From NCBI RefSeq assembly GCF_943373825.1, contig NZ_CALSBP010000002.1:3027501-3091500 (forward strand): a stretch of 64,000 nucleotides of DNA, read 5' to 3'. The position numbers and the translations under genes were made by a program. The number at the start of each line of letters is the position of its first letter. Positions within the stretch are counted from its first letter, which is position 1. This DNA is from Aquimarina spinulae (GTDB lineage: Bacteria > Bacteroidota > Bacteroidia > Flavobacteriales > Flavobacteriaceae). The notes under the pieces were generated by a model. The model was not told the DNA's origin, searched no databases, and saw nothing but the letters and a program-made list of their open reading frames with translations. Positions 56,434 to 64,000 of the stretch are shown piece by piece.

Positions 56434-58002
56434 ATGATTGATAACTATAAACATATCATCAATAAAGTTTTTATTGAAGTAAATACTGATTCTAAGGAAA
56501 AAGCATATTACTTTAAAGACAATATTGATATGTTTATTAAAGAACATGTATTACCTCGTTTAATGACATCTTTTGATGATTTGGGGGATGAAAACCCAGC
56601 TCATTTTATGCAGTTAGAACGATTAGATATTGAACTTGCTATACAACCAAAACAAGACCTCAAAGGTTTAGAGGAAGATATTTCTAATCAGATTAGAAAA
56701 AAAATACAAAAAATTAAAGAAGAAAAACCATATAAAACTAATAAAGAAGATGCCTTAAAATTGGTTAAAAGTGATGAAAGACAATTTGAAAAATTCATTC
56801 ATTTTTTAGAAAATGGCGTAAATAGTTGGTTTGATGGTTCGGAGAAGCTATTAAACTTTAATGAAAACATATCCATACTTCAGGATAAAAAAATGATTCA
56901 AAAACTCATAGCTGTTCTTCAAAATCCTCTTTCACGAAGAAGGCTCATTTTACAGTTTACTGACGAAGAAATTCAAAAGATTTTTAATCATCTTATAACA
57001 GATAATCAATCTGAAAAAGAAACATCACTGAGGCCAGAGATGATGGTCAAAGAAGTGATTTTAAAAGGAAATATTGATGGCAAAAAGTTCACGCTAAAAG
57101 AAAGGTTTCTTATTTGGGATATTGTATTTGATGTACTCATAGAAGTGGTAGATATGTCAAAAATTCCCAATAAATTCACCCAGTTAGTATTAGAAACTAC
57201 AAGATGGGAAATAAGTAAAAATAGAAGATATATAAAAACCTATTTTCTTGAATTACTTAAGGTAACACCAGCGCTAACAATAATCCAGAATTTACCAAAA
57301 GAAATTAAGAAAATATCCCAAGTATTAGATTCTTATCAAGATAATATAGCTCAATCTAGTGAGAAACATATGGATCAGGAAACTTCAGTAGCTTTCAAAA
57401 ACACACAAAAAGGAAACGAGGACAAACTAGATGCTACTCATTTTAATCTTATGAAATCAGAAGAAATGGACTACAATACGGATAACAGTCTTGATATACC
57501 CGAAGATTTTGAAGATGTATATGTAAATCATGCTGGTCTTGTCCTTGCACATCCGTTTCTGAGCCAGCTTTTTAAGCATTGTGGAGTAATTAATGAACAA
57601 AATGAGTTTTTAGATAAAGAAAAAGCAGTGCATATACTGCACTATCTTGCTACAGGAAAGGAACAACAGCTTGAAAATAATATGGTGTTCGAAAAATTTC
57701 TATGTAACCTTCCTTCAAAATATCCAATCAATCGTTTTGTACCACTCGAGAATAAAGTGAAAAATCACGCAGATCAAATGCTAACAGCACTGATAGGGCA
57801 TTGGGAAGTAATAAAAAACTCTTCTAATGATTTGTTAAGAAACGAATTCCTGCAACGTTCCGGAAAGTTGATGCATACAGAAAGTCGTCCCAGAATTATT
57901 TTAGAAAGAAAAACTCAAGATATACTGTTAGACAAAATCCCGTGGAATATATCTATGATAAAACTCCCATGGAAAAATAAAATCATTTTTGTGGATTGGT
58001 AA
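56434..58002 (+). CDS. eCIS tape-measure protein (Pvc14-like)
   Basis: A 522-residue protein matching the contractile-injection-system tape-measure family. The N-terminus contains HIINKVFIEVNTDSKEKAYYFKD, a charged helical middle follows, and the C-terminal signature is NHAGLVLAHPFLSQLFKHCG with HILHYLATGKEQQLENNMVF. It sets tube length. Its end (RPRIILERKTQDILLDKIPWNISMIKLPW) also fits the family. Confidence 0.9.
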   Translation: MIDNYKHIINKVFIEVNTDSKEKAYYFKDNIDMFIKEHVLPRLMTSFDDLGDENPAHFMQLERLDIELAIQPKQDLKGLEEDISNQIRKKIQKIKEEKPYKTNKEDALKLVKSDERQFEKFIHFLENGVNSWFDGSEKLLNFNENISILQDKKMIQKLIAVLQNPLSRRRLILQFTDEEIQKIFNHLITDNQSEKETSLRPEMMVKEVILKGNIDGKKFTLKERFLIWDIVFDVLIEVVDMSKIPNKFTQLVLETTRWEISKNRRYIKTYFLELLKVTPALTIIQNLPKEIKKISQVLDSYQDNIAQSSEKHMDQETSVAFKNTQKGNEDKLDATHFNLMKSEEMDYNTDNSLDIPEDFEDVYVNHAGLVLAHPFLSQLFKHCGVINEQNEFLDKEKAVHILHYLATGKEQQLENNMVFEKFLCNLPSKYPINRFVPLENKVKNHADQMLTALIGHWEVIKNSSNDLLRNEFLQRSGKLMHTESRPRIILERKTQDILLDKIPWNISMIKLPWKNKIIFVDW

Positions 58003-58013
58003 AATAAAAACCT

Positions 58014-58589
58014 ATGCAATTAGAGGTAGAAGACATAACATACGAAGAAAAAGATAGAGCCAATATTTTTTTAGAACAACAAGAAGTGTTCAAACAGATT
58101 TTTGAATTACTAGATTGTTCTAAGATAGCTTTTGTTGGTGGTGTAGCGGATTATATAAACCTGCGGTCTTATTATGATATGCCAGTCCATGATTTGGATA
58201 TTATATATCAGGATGAAGAAGACCTAGTTTCTGTTATAGAGAAATATAACTTAATAAGACATGGAATTAATTTTTATAACATAAATGAATCTAAGGAGGT
58301 ACTGGTTTCTGAGATATTTATAAATAATAAGAGAGTCCATATTGATTATTTTAAACGAAACTTTGCCATGATAGAATTAAAGGAGTCGTATCTCCTGGGG
58401 CGTAAGGTTCTACATTGTTCTTTTAGTGAAATGATGAAATTTCATAATGATCATATCCCTCTTTTGACTTCTCAAGCGATGGGATCAAATTATGAATGGA
58501 GAAGACTCTACAAGCACAGCAAAAAAGCATCACTATATAATAATGTTTGCTACCTAAAGGAAAAAGAACTTCAGCTGTTAAGAAAGTAA
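58014..58589 (+). CDS. Nucleotidyltransferase-like protein in the eCIS operon
   Basis: A 191-residue protein. Residues ~38-65 (IAFVGGVADYINLRSYYDMPVHDLDIIYQ) have the nucleotidyltransferase pattern: GG at 42-43 and DxD at D60/D62. A later VHIDYFKRNF could supply the third acidic residue. It has no signal peptide. Such minimal NTases may modify proteins, tRNA or sugars; the substrate is unknown. It lies in the position where an AAA+ ATPase is usually encoded. Confidence 0.6.
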   Translation: MQLEVEDITYEEKDRANIFLEQQEVFKQIFELLDCSKIAFVGGVADYINLRSYYDMPVHDLDIIYQDEEDLVSVIEKYNLIRHGINFYNINESKEVLVSEIFINNKRVHIDYFKRNFAMIELKESYLLGRKVLHCSFSEMMKFHNDHIPLLTSQAMGSNYEWRRLYKHSKKASLYNNVCYLKEKELQLLRK

Positions 58590-58592
58590 ATT

Positions 58593-59462
58593 ATGAATCA
58601 AGAACCTAGAATAATATTTAGTTTAAATACAGCTCCTATCGCAAATAATCGATGGAATATGGGAAATAGATTTATAGAAACCATTTATATGACTGCTTTG
58701 AGCATATTGTATTGTCATTTATGGTATGAAGATATAGAATTATATGTAGATGATATGGCATATAAGTTTTTGTATATGTTGCCTTGTAGAGTAACAAAAA
58801 TGCCTTTTACACATGATAAAGAATTATGGTCTGCATCAAAAATAAAAGCGATTCAACTGCAGACCAAACCTTTTGTTCATCTGGATACGGATGTTTTTAT
58901 TAAAAATAAAATAGACTTTAATTTTGATAAAGTATTATTAGAAAGGAAAGAAGGAGGGTATATGATTCATTATAAAAAGCAAATAGAGTTTTTTAATCAA
59001 TTTACCGATAACCTACCTTTTTGGAATAAAGATTTAGGACACTCTTTTAGTTGTGGAGTATTGGGTTTTAAAGATCTTTCTCTACGCAATAGATTTATCC
59101 AAGCATATTTTGAGTTAGAAGATATTTATATCAAGGTTAAACATCAATTTAGTCCTTTGAAAAAGAAAGGATACGAACCAGTTATTTTGATAGAACAATA
59201 TACACTTGCCTGTATGCTGGACTATGAGAACATTAAACCATCATTGTTGCTTAGTGGAAGAGGTATTAAAGAACATTCTAAGCAAGCTGAAGAAATCGGT
59301 TATAGTCATCTTTTTGGAGTAACAAAGTATAAGAAAAACATTATACAAGAAATAGAGTACAGATTGTTTAAAATCTTTCCATACTGGTATGATCAGGTTA
59401 AAACAGCCTTAGAAAAACAAAAAATAGTTCAAAAAAAATACCTCAATAATCAAGTAGTTTAA
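58593..59462 (+). CDS. DUF6734-like glycosyltransferase-fold protein in the eCIS operon
   Basis: A 289-residue protein. It has a GT-A type layout with a DxD metal motif at D98-T-D100 (KPFVHLDTDVFIKN), a preceding helix with LWSASKIKAIQLQ, and HSFSCGVLGFKDL as the likely acceptor loop. It fits the DUF6734 family found in Bacteroidota. It is 3 bp downstream of the NTase-like gene, so the two probably work together. It could glycosylate a particle protein or be cargo. Confidence 0.62.
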   Translation: MNQEPRIIFSLNTAPIANNRWNMGNRFIETIYMTALSILYCHLWYEDIELYVDDMAYKFLYMLPCRVTKMPFTHDKELWSASKIKAIQLQTKPFVHLDTDVFIKNKIDFNFDKVLLERKEGGYMIHYKKQIEFFNQFTDNLPFWNKDLGHSFSCGVLGFKDLSLRNRFIQAYFELEDIYIKVKHQFSPLKKKGYEPVILIEQYTLACMLDYENIKPSLLLSGRGIKEHSKQAEEIGYSHLFGVTKYKKNIIQEIEYRLFKIFPYWYDQVKTALEKQKIVQKKYLNNQVV

Positions 59463-59501
59463 AGACTATTTGATAATGTCTGAACTTAAAATAATAGAAT
59501 C

Positions 59502-61184
59502 ATGAGATTACAAAGGAGAAGAAAATCGAGCCCCAAACTACAGCAGGAAAAACCCTTTATTCAACCAAAACTTAAGGTTGGGAAACCAGGAGATAAGCAT
59601 GAGGTAGAAGCCGATCAAATGGCCGATCAAGTGGTTAACAATGCTAATGATTCTGGAAGTGCCGTTCAGAAAAAAGGAGCCTTGGAAGAGGACAAGGTAC
59701 AAGCCAGTATGTTTAAAGATAGAGGAGAAGGGAAAGTAAGAAAAAAAGAAGAAGAGGAACCAGTACAGGCTATGGAAGAGGAAGAACCTGTTCAGAAACA
59801 GGAAGAAGAGGAACCAGTACAAGCTATGGAAGAGGAAGAACCTGTTCAGAAACAAGAAGAAGAGGAACCAGTACAAGCTATGGAAGAGGAAGAACCTGTT
59901 CAGAAACAAGAAGAAGAGGAACCAGTACAAGCTATGGAAGAGGAAGAACCTGTTCAGAAACAGGAAGAAGAGGAACCAGTACAAGCTATGGAAGAGGAAG
60001 AACCTGTTCAGAAACAGGAAGAAGAGGAACCAGTACAGGCTATGGAAGAGGAAGAACCTGTTCAGAAACAAGAAGAAGAGGAACCAGTACAAGCTATGGA
60101 AGAGGAAGAACCTGTTCAGAAACAAGAAGAAGAGGAACCAGTACAAGCTATGGAAGAGGAAGAACCTGTTCAGGCCAAAGAAGAGGAAAAGGTGCAAAAA
60201 AAAGCAAATAACCAAAATGGCAACATAGAGTCAAAGTTAAAGAGTAGAAAAGGTAAAGGAACAAAGCTTTCTGGAGACATAAAAAATGAAATGGAGACAG
60301 GTTTCGGAGCTAGTTTTAACGCTGTAAATATCCATACTGATACTGAGGCGGTACAAATGAGTGAAGCTATGGGAGCGCAAGCATTTACGAATGGAAATGA
60401 TATATACTTTAATAAAGGGAAATATAATCCAAATTCTAAAAGTGGCAAGCACTTACTGGCTCACGAGCTTACACATACTATTCAGCAAAAAGGAAAGGTA
60501 AAAAAGAACATACAAAAACAACAAGGGCACCAGCCAGCACAGCAACAAACAGCACCCATTAATGTGACATTAAATATGGCATTACCCAATAATCCTACTC
60601 CAAATTATTCAAGAACTGCTGATCAACTGGGTGCTTGGGAAAAGGCGGATTTTCATTTTCATCCTCAGATTACTCATCGTTGTGCTGGAGGAAATCAACA
60701 AAGCTATGTGCAAGAGGCTGGTATTACTTTGGCAAATCCTACTTTATTATTGTTTGTGGCCAGACATATACATGAAAATGCTTCCGGATATGCATTACCA
60801 AGAGCCCAACGTATACCTTGGATTCAGATTAAGAGAAGAATATTAGCACATGCAACACATCACTTTACCATATACAGGGATGTGGTTGCACAAATGAGAG
60901 CATTAATACTAGCAGATTTATCGGCATTACCATCTTCTGCTAACCCTGCTAATGTTTCGCAATCTCAATTAGATACTTTTTTAGTTTCTAGATTACAATA
61001 TTGGATGGCAAAATTGAGACATAAACTTTGGGAAGAAACTTGTAATTGGGAACATACAGATTATCCAAGATTGTTTAGAGACATACCTTCGGTTAGTGGT
61101 TCGGTCATACCTGATTGTGGAAGTGAACCACCAGTACCTCCATATCCTATAGTGCCTACACGAGTGAATGGGACAACTCCTTAA
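59502..61184 (+). CDS. DUF4157 (eCIS core domain) cargo protein with EEEEPVQ repeats
   Basis: A 560-residue protein. It has a basic N-terminus, the motif IQPKLKVGKPGDKHEVEADQMADQVV, an acidic repeat of eight 18-residue units (EEEEPVQAM/EEEEPVQKQ, residues ~83-226), then DUF4157 (residues ~245-335) with an intact HELTH zinc motif at H321. The last ~200 residues are a separate C-terminal domain with His-rich helices (ILAHATHHFTIYRDVV) and CNWEHTDYPRLF. DUF4157 proteins are typical eCIS-linked cargo, with the C-terminus as effector. The effector activity here is unknown. Confidence 0.82.
   Translation: MRLQRRRKSSPKLQQEKPFIQPKLKVGKPGDKHEVEADQMADQVVNNANDSGSAVQKKGALEEDKVQASMFKDRGEGKVRKKEEEEPVQAMEEEEPVQKQEEEEPVQAMEEEEPVQKQEEEEPVQAMEEEEPVQKQEEEEPVQAMEEEEPVQKQEEEEPVQAMEEEEPVQKQEEEEPVQAMEEEEPVQKQEEEEPVQAMEEEEPVQKQEEEEPVQAMEEEEPVQAKEEEKVQKKANNQNGNIESKLKSRKGKGTKLSGDIKNEMETGFGASFNAVNIHTDTEAVQMSEAMGAQAFTNGNDIYFNKGKYNPNSKSGKHLLAHELTHTIQQKGKVKKNIQKQQGHQPAQQQTAPINVTLNMALPNNPTPNYSRTADQLGAWEKADFHFHPQITHRCAGGNQQSYVQEAGITLANPTLLLFVARHIHENASGYALPRAQRIPWIQIKRRILAHATHHFTIYRDVVAQMRALILADLSALPSSANPANVSQSQLDTFLVSRLQYWMAKLRHKLWEETCNWEHTDYPRLFRDIPSVSGSVIPDCGSEPPVPPYPIVPTRVNGTTP
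59748..60179 (+). repeat. Eight tandem 54-bp repeats inside the DUF4157 gene
   Basis: Each 54-bp unit encodes EEEEPVQAMEEEEPVQKQ (the last unit ends in AK). The units differ by only a few silent changes (caggct/caagct, caggaa/caagaa). The period is exact: the cagtac word starts at 59761 and recurs every 54 bp to 60139. Confidence 0.97.
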
Positions 61185-61205
61185 TCATAATAAAAAAATG
61201 GAATT

Positions 61206-61835
61206 ATGAGAGATTTGATAAATGATTTGCATCTGTATGAATTAGTATTGTTAGGCTTGGGAATACTACTGTTTTTTATACTTAGTGTTGGACTTGTGTA
61301 TTATATAATTAAGAAAGAAGAAATCAAAAAATTATTATTCTTTTTTCCAATTTCAATTATAATGATTGGATATCCAAGTATCCAGGAATTTACCATTTCT
61401 AAGGATAAAATAGCCTTTACTAAACATCAGGATGAGGTGATGAAAAACCCTAAAGATTCGGTAGCAAGACAAAAGTTTTCAGAGGTTACAGAAAAACTAG
61501 AAAAACGTGCAAAAACTGCAGAAGATATAGTTCGAATAAGTGAAGCTAAACTATTATTAGGAAACTCAGAAGAAGCAATTAAATATGCAGATAAAGCTAT
61601 TCAAGAAGAAGAAATAACAAGTTCAGAGGTTCTTGATCGTACGCAAATAAGTACAACTACAAAAGCAATTCAATTGAAGAATTTAGCAAAAATTCAGAAC
61701 ATAAATGTAAAAGAAGTAGATAAAAATGCTCTTCAAAATCAAATAAGAAATATAGAAGTTTCCAAGGATCTGGAGGCTGTAAAGAAAGTAGTCGCAAAAA
61801 AAACATTACAAAAATATCATAGGAATAATAATTAA
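61206..61835 (+). CDS. Small membrane protein in the eCIS operon
   Basis: A 209-residue protein with two N-terminal membrane helices (VLLGLGILLFFILSVGLVYYII and KLLFFFPISIIMIGYPSI) and a charged helical domain with a TPR-like unit (RISEAKLLLGNSEEAIKYADKAIQEEE). It could be a membrane-bound immunity or assembly factor for the flanking DUF4157 proteins. No family is recognised. Confidence 0.62.
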   Translation: MRDLINDLHLYELVLLGLGILLFFILSVGLVYYIIKKEEIKKLLFFFPISIIMIGYPSIQEFTISKDKIAFTKHQDEVMKNPKDSVARQKFSEVTEKLEKRAKTAEDIVRISEAKLLLGNSEEAIKYADKAIQEEEITSSEVLDRTQISTTTKAIQLKNLAKIQNINVKEVDKNALQNQIRNIEVSKDLEAVKKVVAKKTLQKYHRNNN

Positions 61836-61862
61836 AATTTAGACAAAACATTTTTATAATAT

Positions 61863-64000
61863 ATGTTTCGATCTGCATCGGTAAATACAACAAATGCTAA
61901 GTCAGGTAATTCTTCCTTATTTCAAAAAGATAAGAGTGAAGAAGGGTTTGTGCAACCTAAACTTACCGTTGGTAAACCCAATGATAAGTATGAAGTTGAG
62001 GCAGATAGAGTTGCAGATCAAGTGGTGGCAAAAACGTCAGAATCGACTACTCCTTTCTTTAGTCCGGCTCCTTTTGTACAACGCCAAACAGATGAAAAAG
62101 AAGGTGATGTTCAACAAAAACCGATTGCAGAAAGCATTACCCCAGTAGTTTTAAGACAACCTGAAGAAGAAACAGCACAAAAGAGCACAGAAGTCCAAAA
62201 TAAGGCAGAAGTAAGTGATGGAGTATCTATGAAACCATCAGATCATTCGTCAACTAATTTTGATACCCAGAAACAGGAAGAAGAGGTTCAGGAAAAAGAA
62301 GAAGAAGAGGTTTCAGAAGTACAACAAAAAAGTAAAACACTCCAAAGAAAAGAAATAGGTGTACCTACTGTAACGAATACAATTGAATCGAGGATTCAAA
62401 GAGCTTCAGACAATGGTAAACCCATGAGCAAATCGGTTAAAGGTTCTATGGAATCTGGTTTTGGAACAGATTTTTCTGGAGTAAAAGTTCATACAGATAG
62501 TGAATCTTCTAGCCTTAATAAGCAGATGAGTTCCAAAGCTTTCACCTATAAAAACAATGTCTTCTTTGGCGAGAATCAATATCAACCTGAGACTAAAGAA
62601 GGTAAACATTTGATCGCTCATGAGCTTACTCATGTGGTACAACAAGGACATGCTCAGAAAGGGGAAAATGCAGTTGCTACAGAAACGGTTCAACCTAAGG
62701 TACAACGATTAGGGATTAGTGATGCGCTTGATTATTTTGCAGATGCAGCACATAATATCCCTGGTTTTAGAATGTTCACTATTATTTTAGGGATCAACCC
62801 TATTAATATGAGTAGTGTTGATCGAAGTGCCGCTAATATTATGCGAGCTATTGTCGAGTTCTTACCTGGAGGAAACCTGATCACCAGAGTATTGGATAAA
62901 TACAATGTGTTTACCGATGCTGCAGAATTAATGAATCAAAAAATAGAAGCGTTAAATCTATCTGGAGCATCTATAAAGAAGGACATTGACGATTTTCTGG
63001 ATGGCCTTGGTTGGAGCGATATTTTTAATCTTGGCGGTGTCTGGCGTGACGCCATGGGGATCATCTCCAGACCTATAAATGCAGTAATTGAAATTGGTAA
63101 AAGTGCACTGTCATTTATATGGGATATTGTTAGAAAAGCTATCCTAACTCCATTAGCTGTCCTAGCACAAAATACTGACGGATATGACCTATTAAAAGCT
63201 TTGATAGGTGAAGATCCGATTACTAAAGAAGCTTATCCACCAACTGCCGAAAATCTAATAGGCGGATTTATGAAATTTATTGGTCAGGAAGAAATCTGGA
63301 CCAATATACAACAAGGAAATGCTGTTGGTCGAGCATGGGTTTGGTTTCAGCAAACAATGTCAGGAATCAAAGCAATTATGTCTGCAATTCCTGGTACCAT
63401 TATTACTACAATTAAGTCTCTTACCTGGGAAGACATCATTATACTTCCGAATGCCTTTATCAAAGTAGGAAAGGCCTTTGCCAGTATCGCCGGTAGTTTT
63501 TTAAGTTTTGGGCTTTCAACGGTTATAGAACTTCTAAAAATACTATTTAGTGTAGTAGCACCAGGAGTATTAGTATATATAGAAAAAGCACAAGGAGCGT
63601 TTAATCAAATACTAGAAAATCCAATTGGGTTTGTAGGTAATCTGATCAACGCAGCTAAACTTGGATTTAACAAATTTGCACGAAACATTGGTAAACATCT
63701 TAAGAATAGTCTATTGGATTGGTTGTTGGGATCTTTGGCTGGAGCCGGTATTTATATTCCTCAAGCCCTCAGCTTTCAGGAGATTATCAAGTTTGTATTA
63801 TCTGTATTAGGACTTACTTGGGAGAATCTGAGAGCCAAATTAGTGGAGCAATTAGGTGAACCTGCTGTGGTAGCTTTAGAAACCGGATTCGAATTAGTGA
63901 AAATTCTCGTTACAGAAGGACCTGCTGCTGCTTGGGAGAAGATCATGGAGCATCTTAGCAATTTACAAGAGATGATTATTTCGGAGATCAGTCAGTTTGT
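61863..64000 (+). CDS. Second DUF4157 (eCIS core domain) cargo protein, 3' end beyond window
   Basis: The frame is open from the ATG at 61863 to the last base (712 codons, no stop). The N-terminus repeats the motif of the first cargo protein (VQPKLTVGKPNDKYEVEADRVADQVV). An acidic Gln-rich linker follows (KQEEEVQEKEEEEVSEVQQK), then DUF4157 with an intact HELTH at H253 (HLIAHELTHVVQQG). From residue ~290 on there is a long region of amphipathic and hydrophobic helices (AVIEIGKSALSFIWDIV, AFIKVGKAFASIAGSFL, LSFQEIIKFVLSVLGLTW). It could be a pore-forming or carrier domain. The true C-terminal effector part lies outside the window. Confidence 0.85.
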   Translation, partial: MFRSASVNTTNAKSGNSSLFQKDKSEEGFVQPKLTVGKPNDKYEVEADRVADQVVAKTSESTTPFFSPAPFVQRQTDEKEGDVQQKPIAESITPVVLRQPEEETAQKSTEVQNKAEVSDGVSMKPSDHSSTNFDTQKQEEEVQEKEEEEVSEVQQKSKTLQRKEIGVPTVTNTIESRIQRASDNGKPMSKSVKGSMESGFGTDFSGVKVHTDSESSSLNKQMSSKAFTYKNNVFFGENQYQPETKEGKHLIAHELTHVVQQGHAQKGENAVATETVQPKVQRLGISDALDYFADAAHNIPGFRMFTIILGINPINMSSVDRSAANIMRAIVEFLPGGNLITRVLDKYNVFTDAAELMNQKIEALNLSGASIKKDIDDFLDGLGWSDIFNLGGVWRDAMGIISRPINAVIEIGKSALSFIWDIVRKAILTPLAVLAQNTDGYDLLKALIGEDPITKEAYPPTAENLIGGFMKFIGQEEIWTNIQQGNAVGRAWVWFQQTMSGIKAIMSAIPGTIITTIKSLTWEDIIILPNAFIKVGKAFASIAGSFLSFGLSTVIELLKILFSVVAPGVLVYIEKAQGAFNQILENPIGFVGNLINAAKLGFNKFARNIGKHLKNSLLDWLLGSLAGAGIYIPQALSFQEIIKFVLSVLGLTWENLRAKLVEQLGEPAVVALETGFELVKILVTEGPAAAWEKIMEHLSNLQEMIISEISQF

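Noticed and set aside
59748-60179. CRISPR-like array
   Set aside because: The 54-bp repeats are contiguous without spacers and are in frame within a coding gene; no CRISPR array was seen elsewhere.
59538-60215. 225-codon minus-strand frame rich in Phe/Leu
   Set aside because: It is the antisense of the EEEEPVQ repeat array; its regular FLF pattern arises from the GAA/GAG repeat and there is no independent start or family.
38892-64000. Prophage interpretation of the tail-like genes
   Set aside because: There are no capsid, terminase, portal, integrase or lysis genes, and DUF4255, DUF5908, PAAR, CIS tape-measure and DUF4157 proteins are eCIS markers.

Overview
The window is AT-rich and reads as chromosome of a marine-type member of the Flavobacteriaceae (Bacteroidota). 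Signs of this are two type IX secretion (T9SS) C-terminal sorting domains, TAnnTTTG promoter elements, the feoA/feoB/Cys-rich peptide trio, Bacteroidota-style double-glycine peptide precursors, an acyl-ACP desaturase and a lycopene cyclase. The genus cannot be fixed from the sequence alone; Aquimarina- or Kordia-like is only a guess.

Positions 1-10.2 kb hold signalling and small-peptide genes: a TfoX-N protein, a membrane TPR/AraC regulator followed by two GG-leader peptide precursors, a Crp/Fnr regulator, an unknown two-gene minus-strand operon, a tiny lipoprotein, the decayed end of an IS3-type insertion sequence, and a TPR histidine kinase with its response regulator. From 10.4 to 20.4 kb are secreted and envelope genes, mostly on the minus strand: a large T9SS VCBS-repeat protein, a kelch-like lipoprotein, tRNA-Asn, a third GG-leader peptide, RseP, an SCO protein, a T9SS serine hydrolase and a fibre-like exported protein. 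From 20.6 to 25.9 kb are the Feo iron operon, a DMT exporter, a truncated glycosyltransferase and lycopene cyclase.

From 26.1 to 33.0 kb lies an accessory cluster: two tandem Imm11-type immunity paralogues, a 1565-residue protein with propeller-like and TPR-like regions, and an acidic unknown protein. From 33.0 to 38.5 kb are housekeeping genes: TerB-DnaJ, bacilliredoxin, a fourth GG-leader peptide, a plsC/desaturase/HD-hydrolase operon and a PA0069-type radical SAM protein.

From 38.9 kb to the right edge, every gene is on the plus strand with very short gaps. This is an extracellular contractile injection system (eCIS) operon. It encodes a DUF4255 cap protein, an unknown subunit, one sheath with a large Ala-rich insert, two tube proteins, DUF5908, a LysM hub protein, a VgrG-like spike, PAAR, a gp25 wedge, two large baseplate proteins, a PKD-domain fibre candidate and a tape-measure protein. 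These are followed by a nucleotidyltransferase-like protein, a DUF6734-like glycosyltransferase and two DUF4157 (eCIS core domain) cargo candidates. The first cargo protein carries an eight-copy 54-bp repeat. The second runs off the window and is therefore incomplete. No AAA+ ATPase gene (the usual Pvc15-type component) is present in the part seen. The likely physical picture is one sheath/tube particle that carries or fires the DUF4157 proteins. The two enzyme-like genes between structure and cargo are the least explained part.
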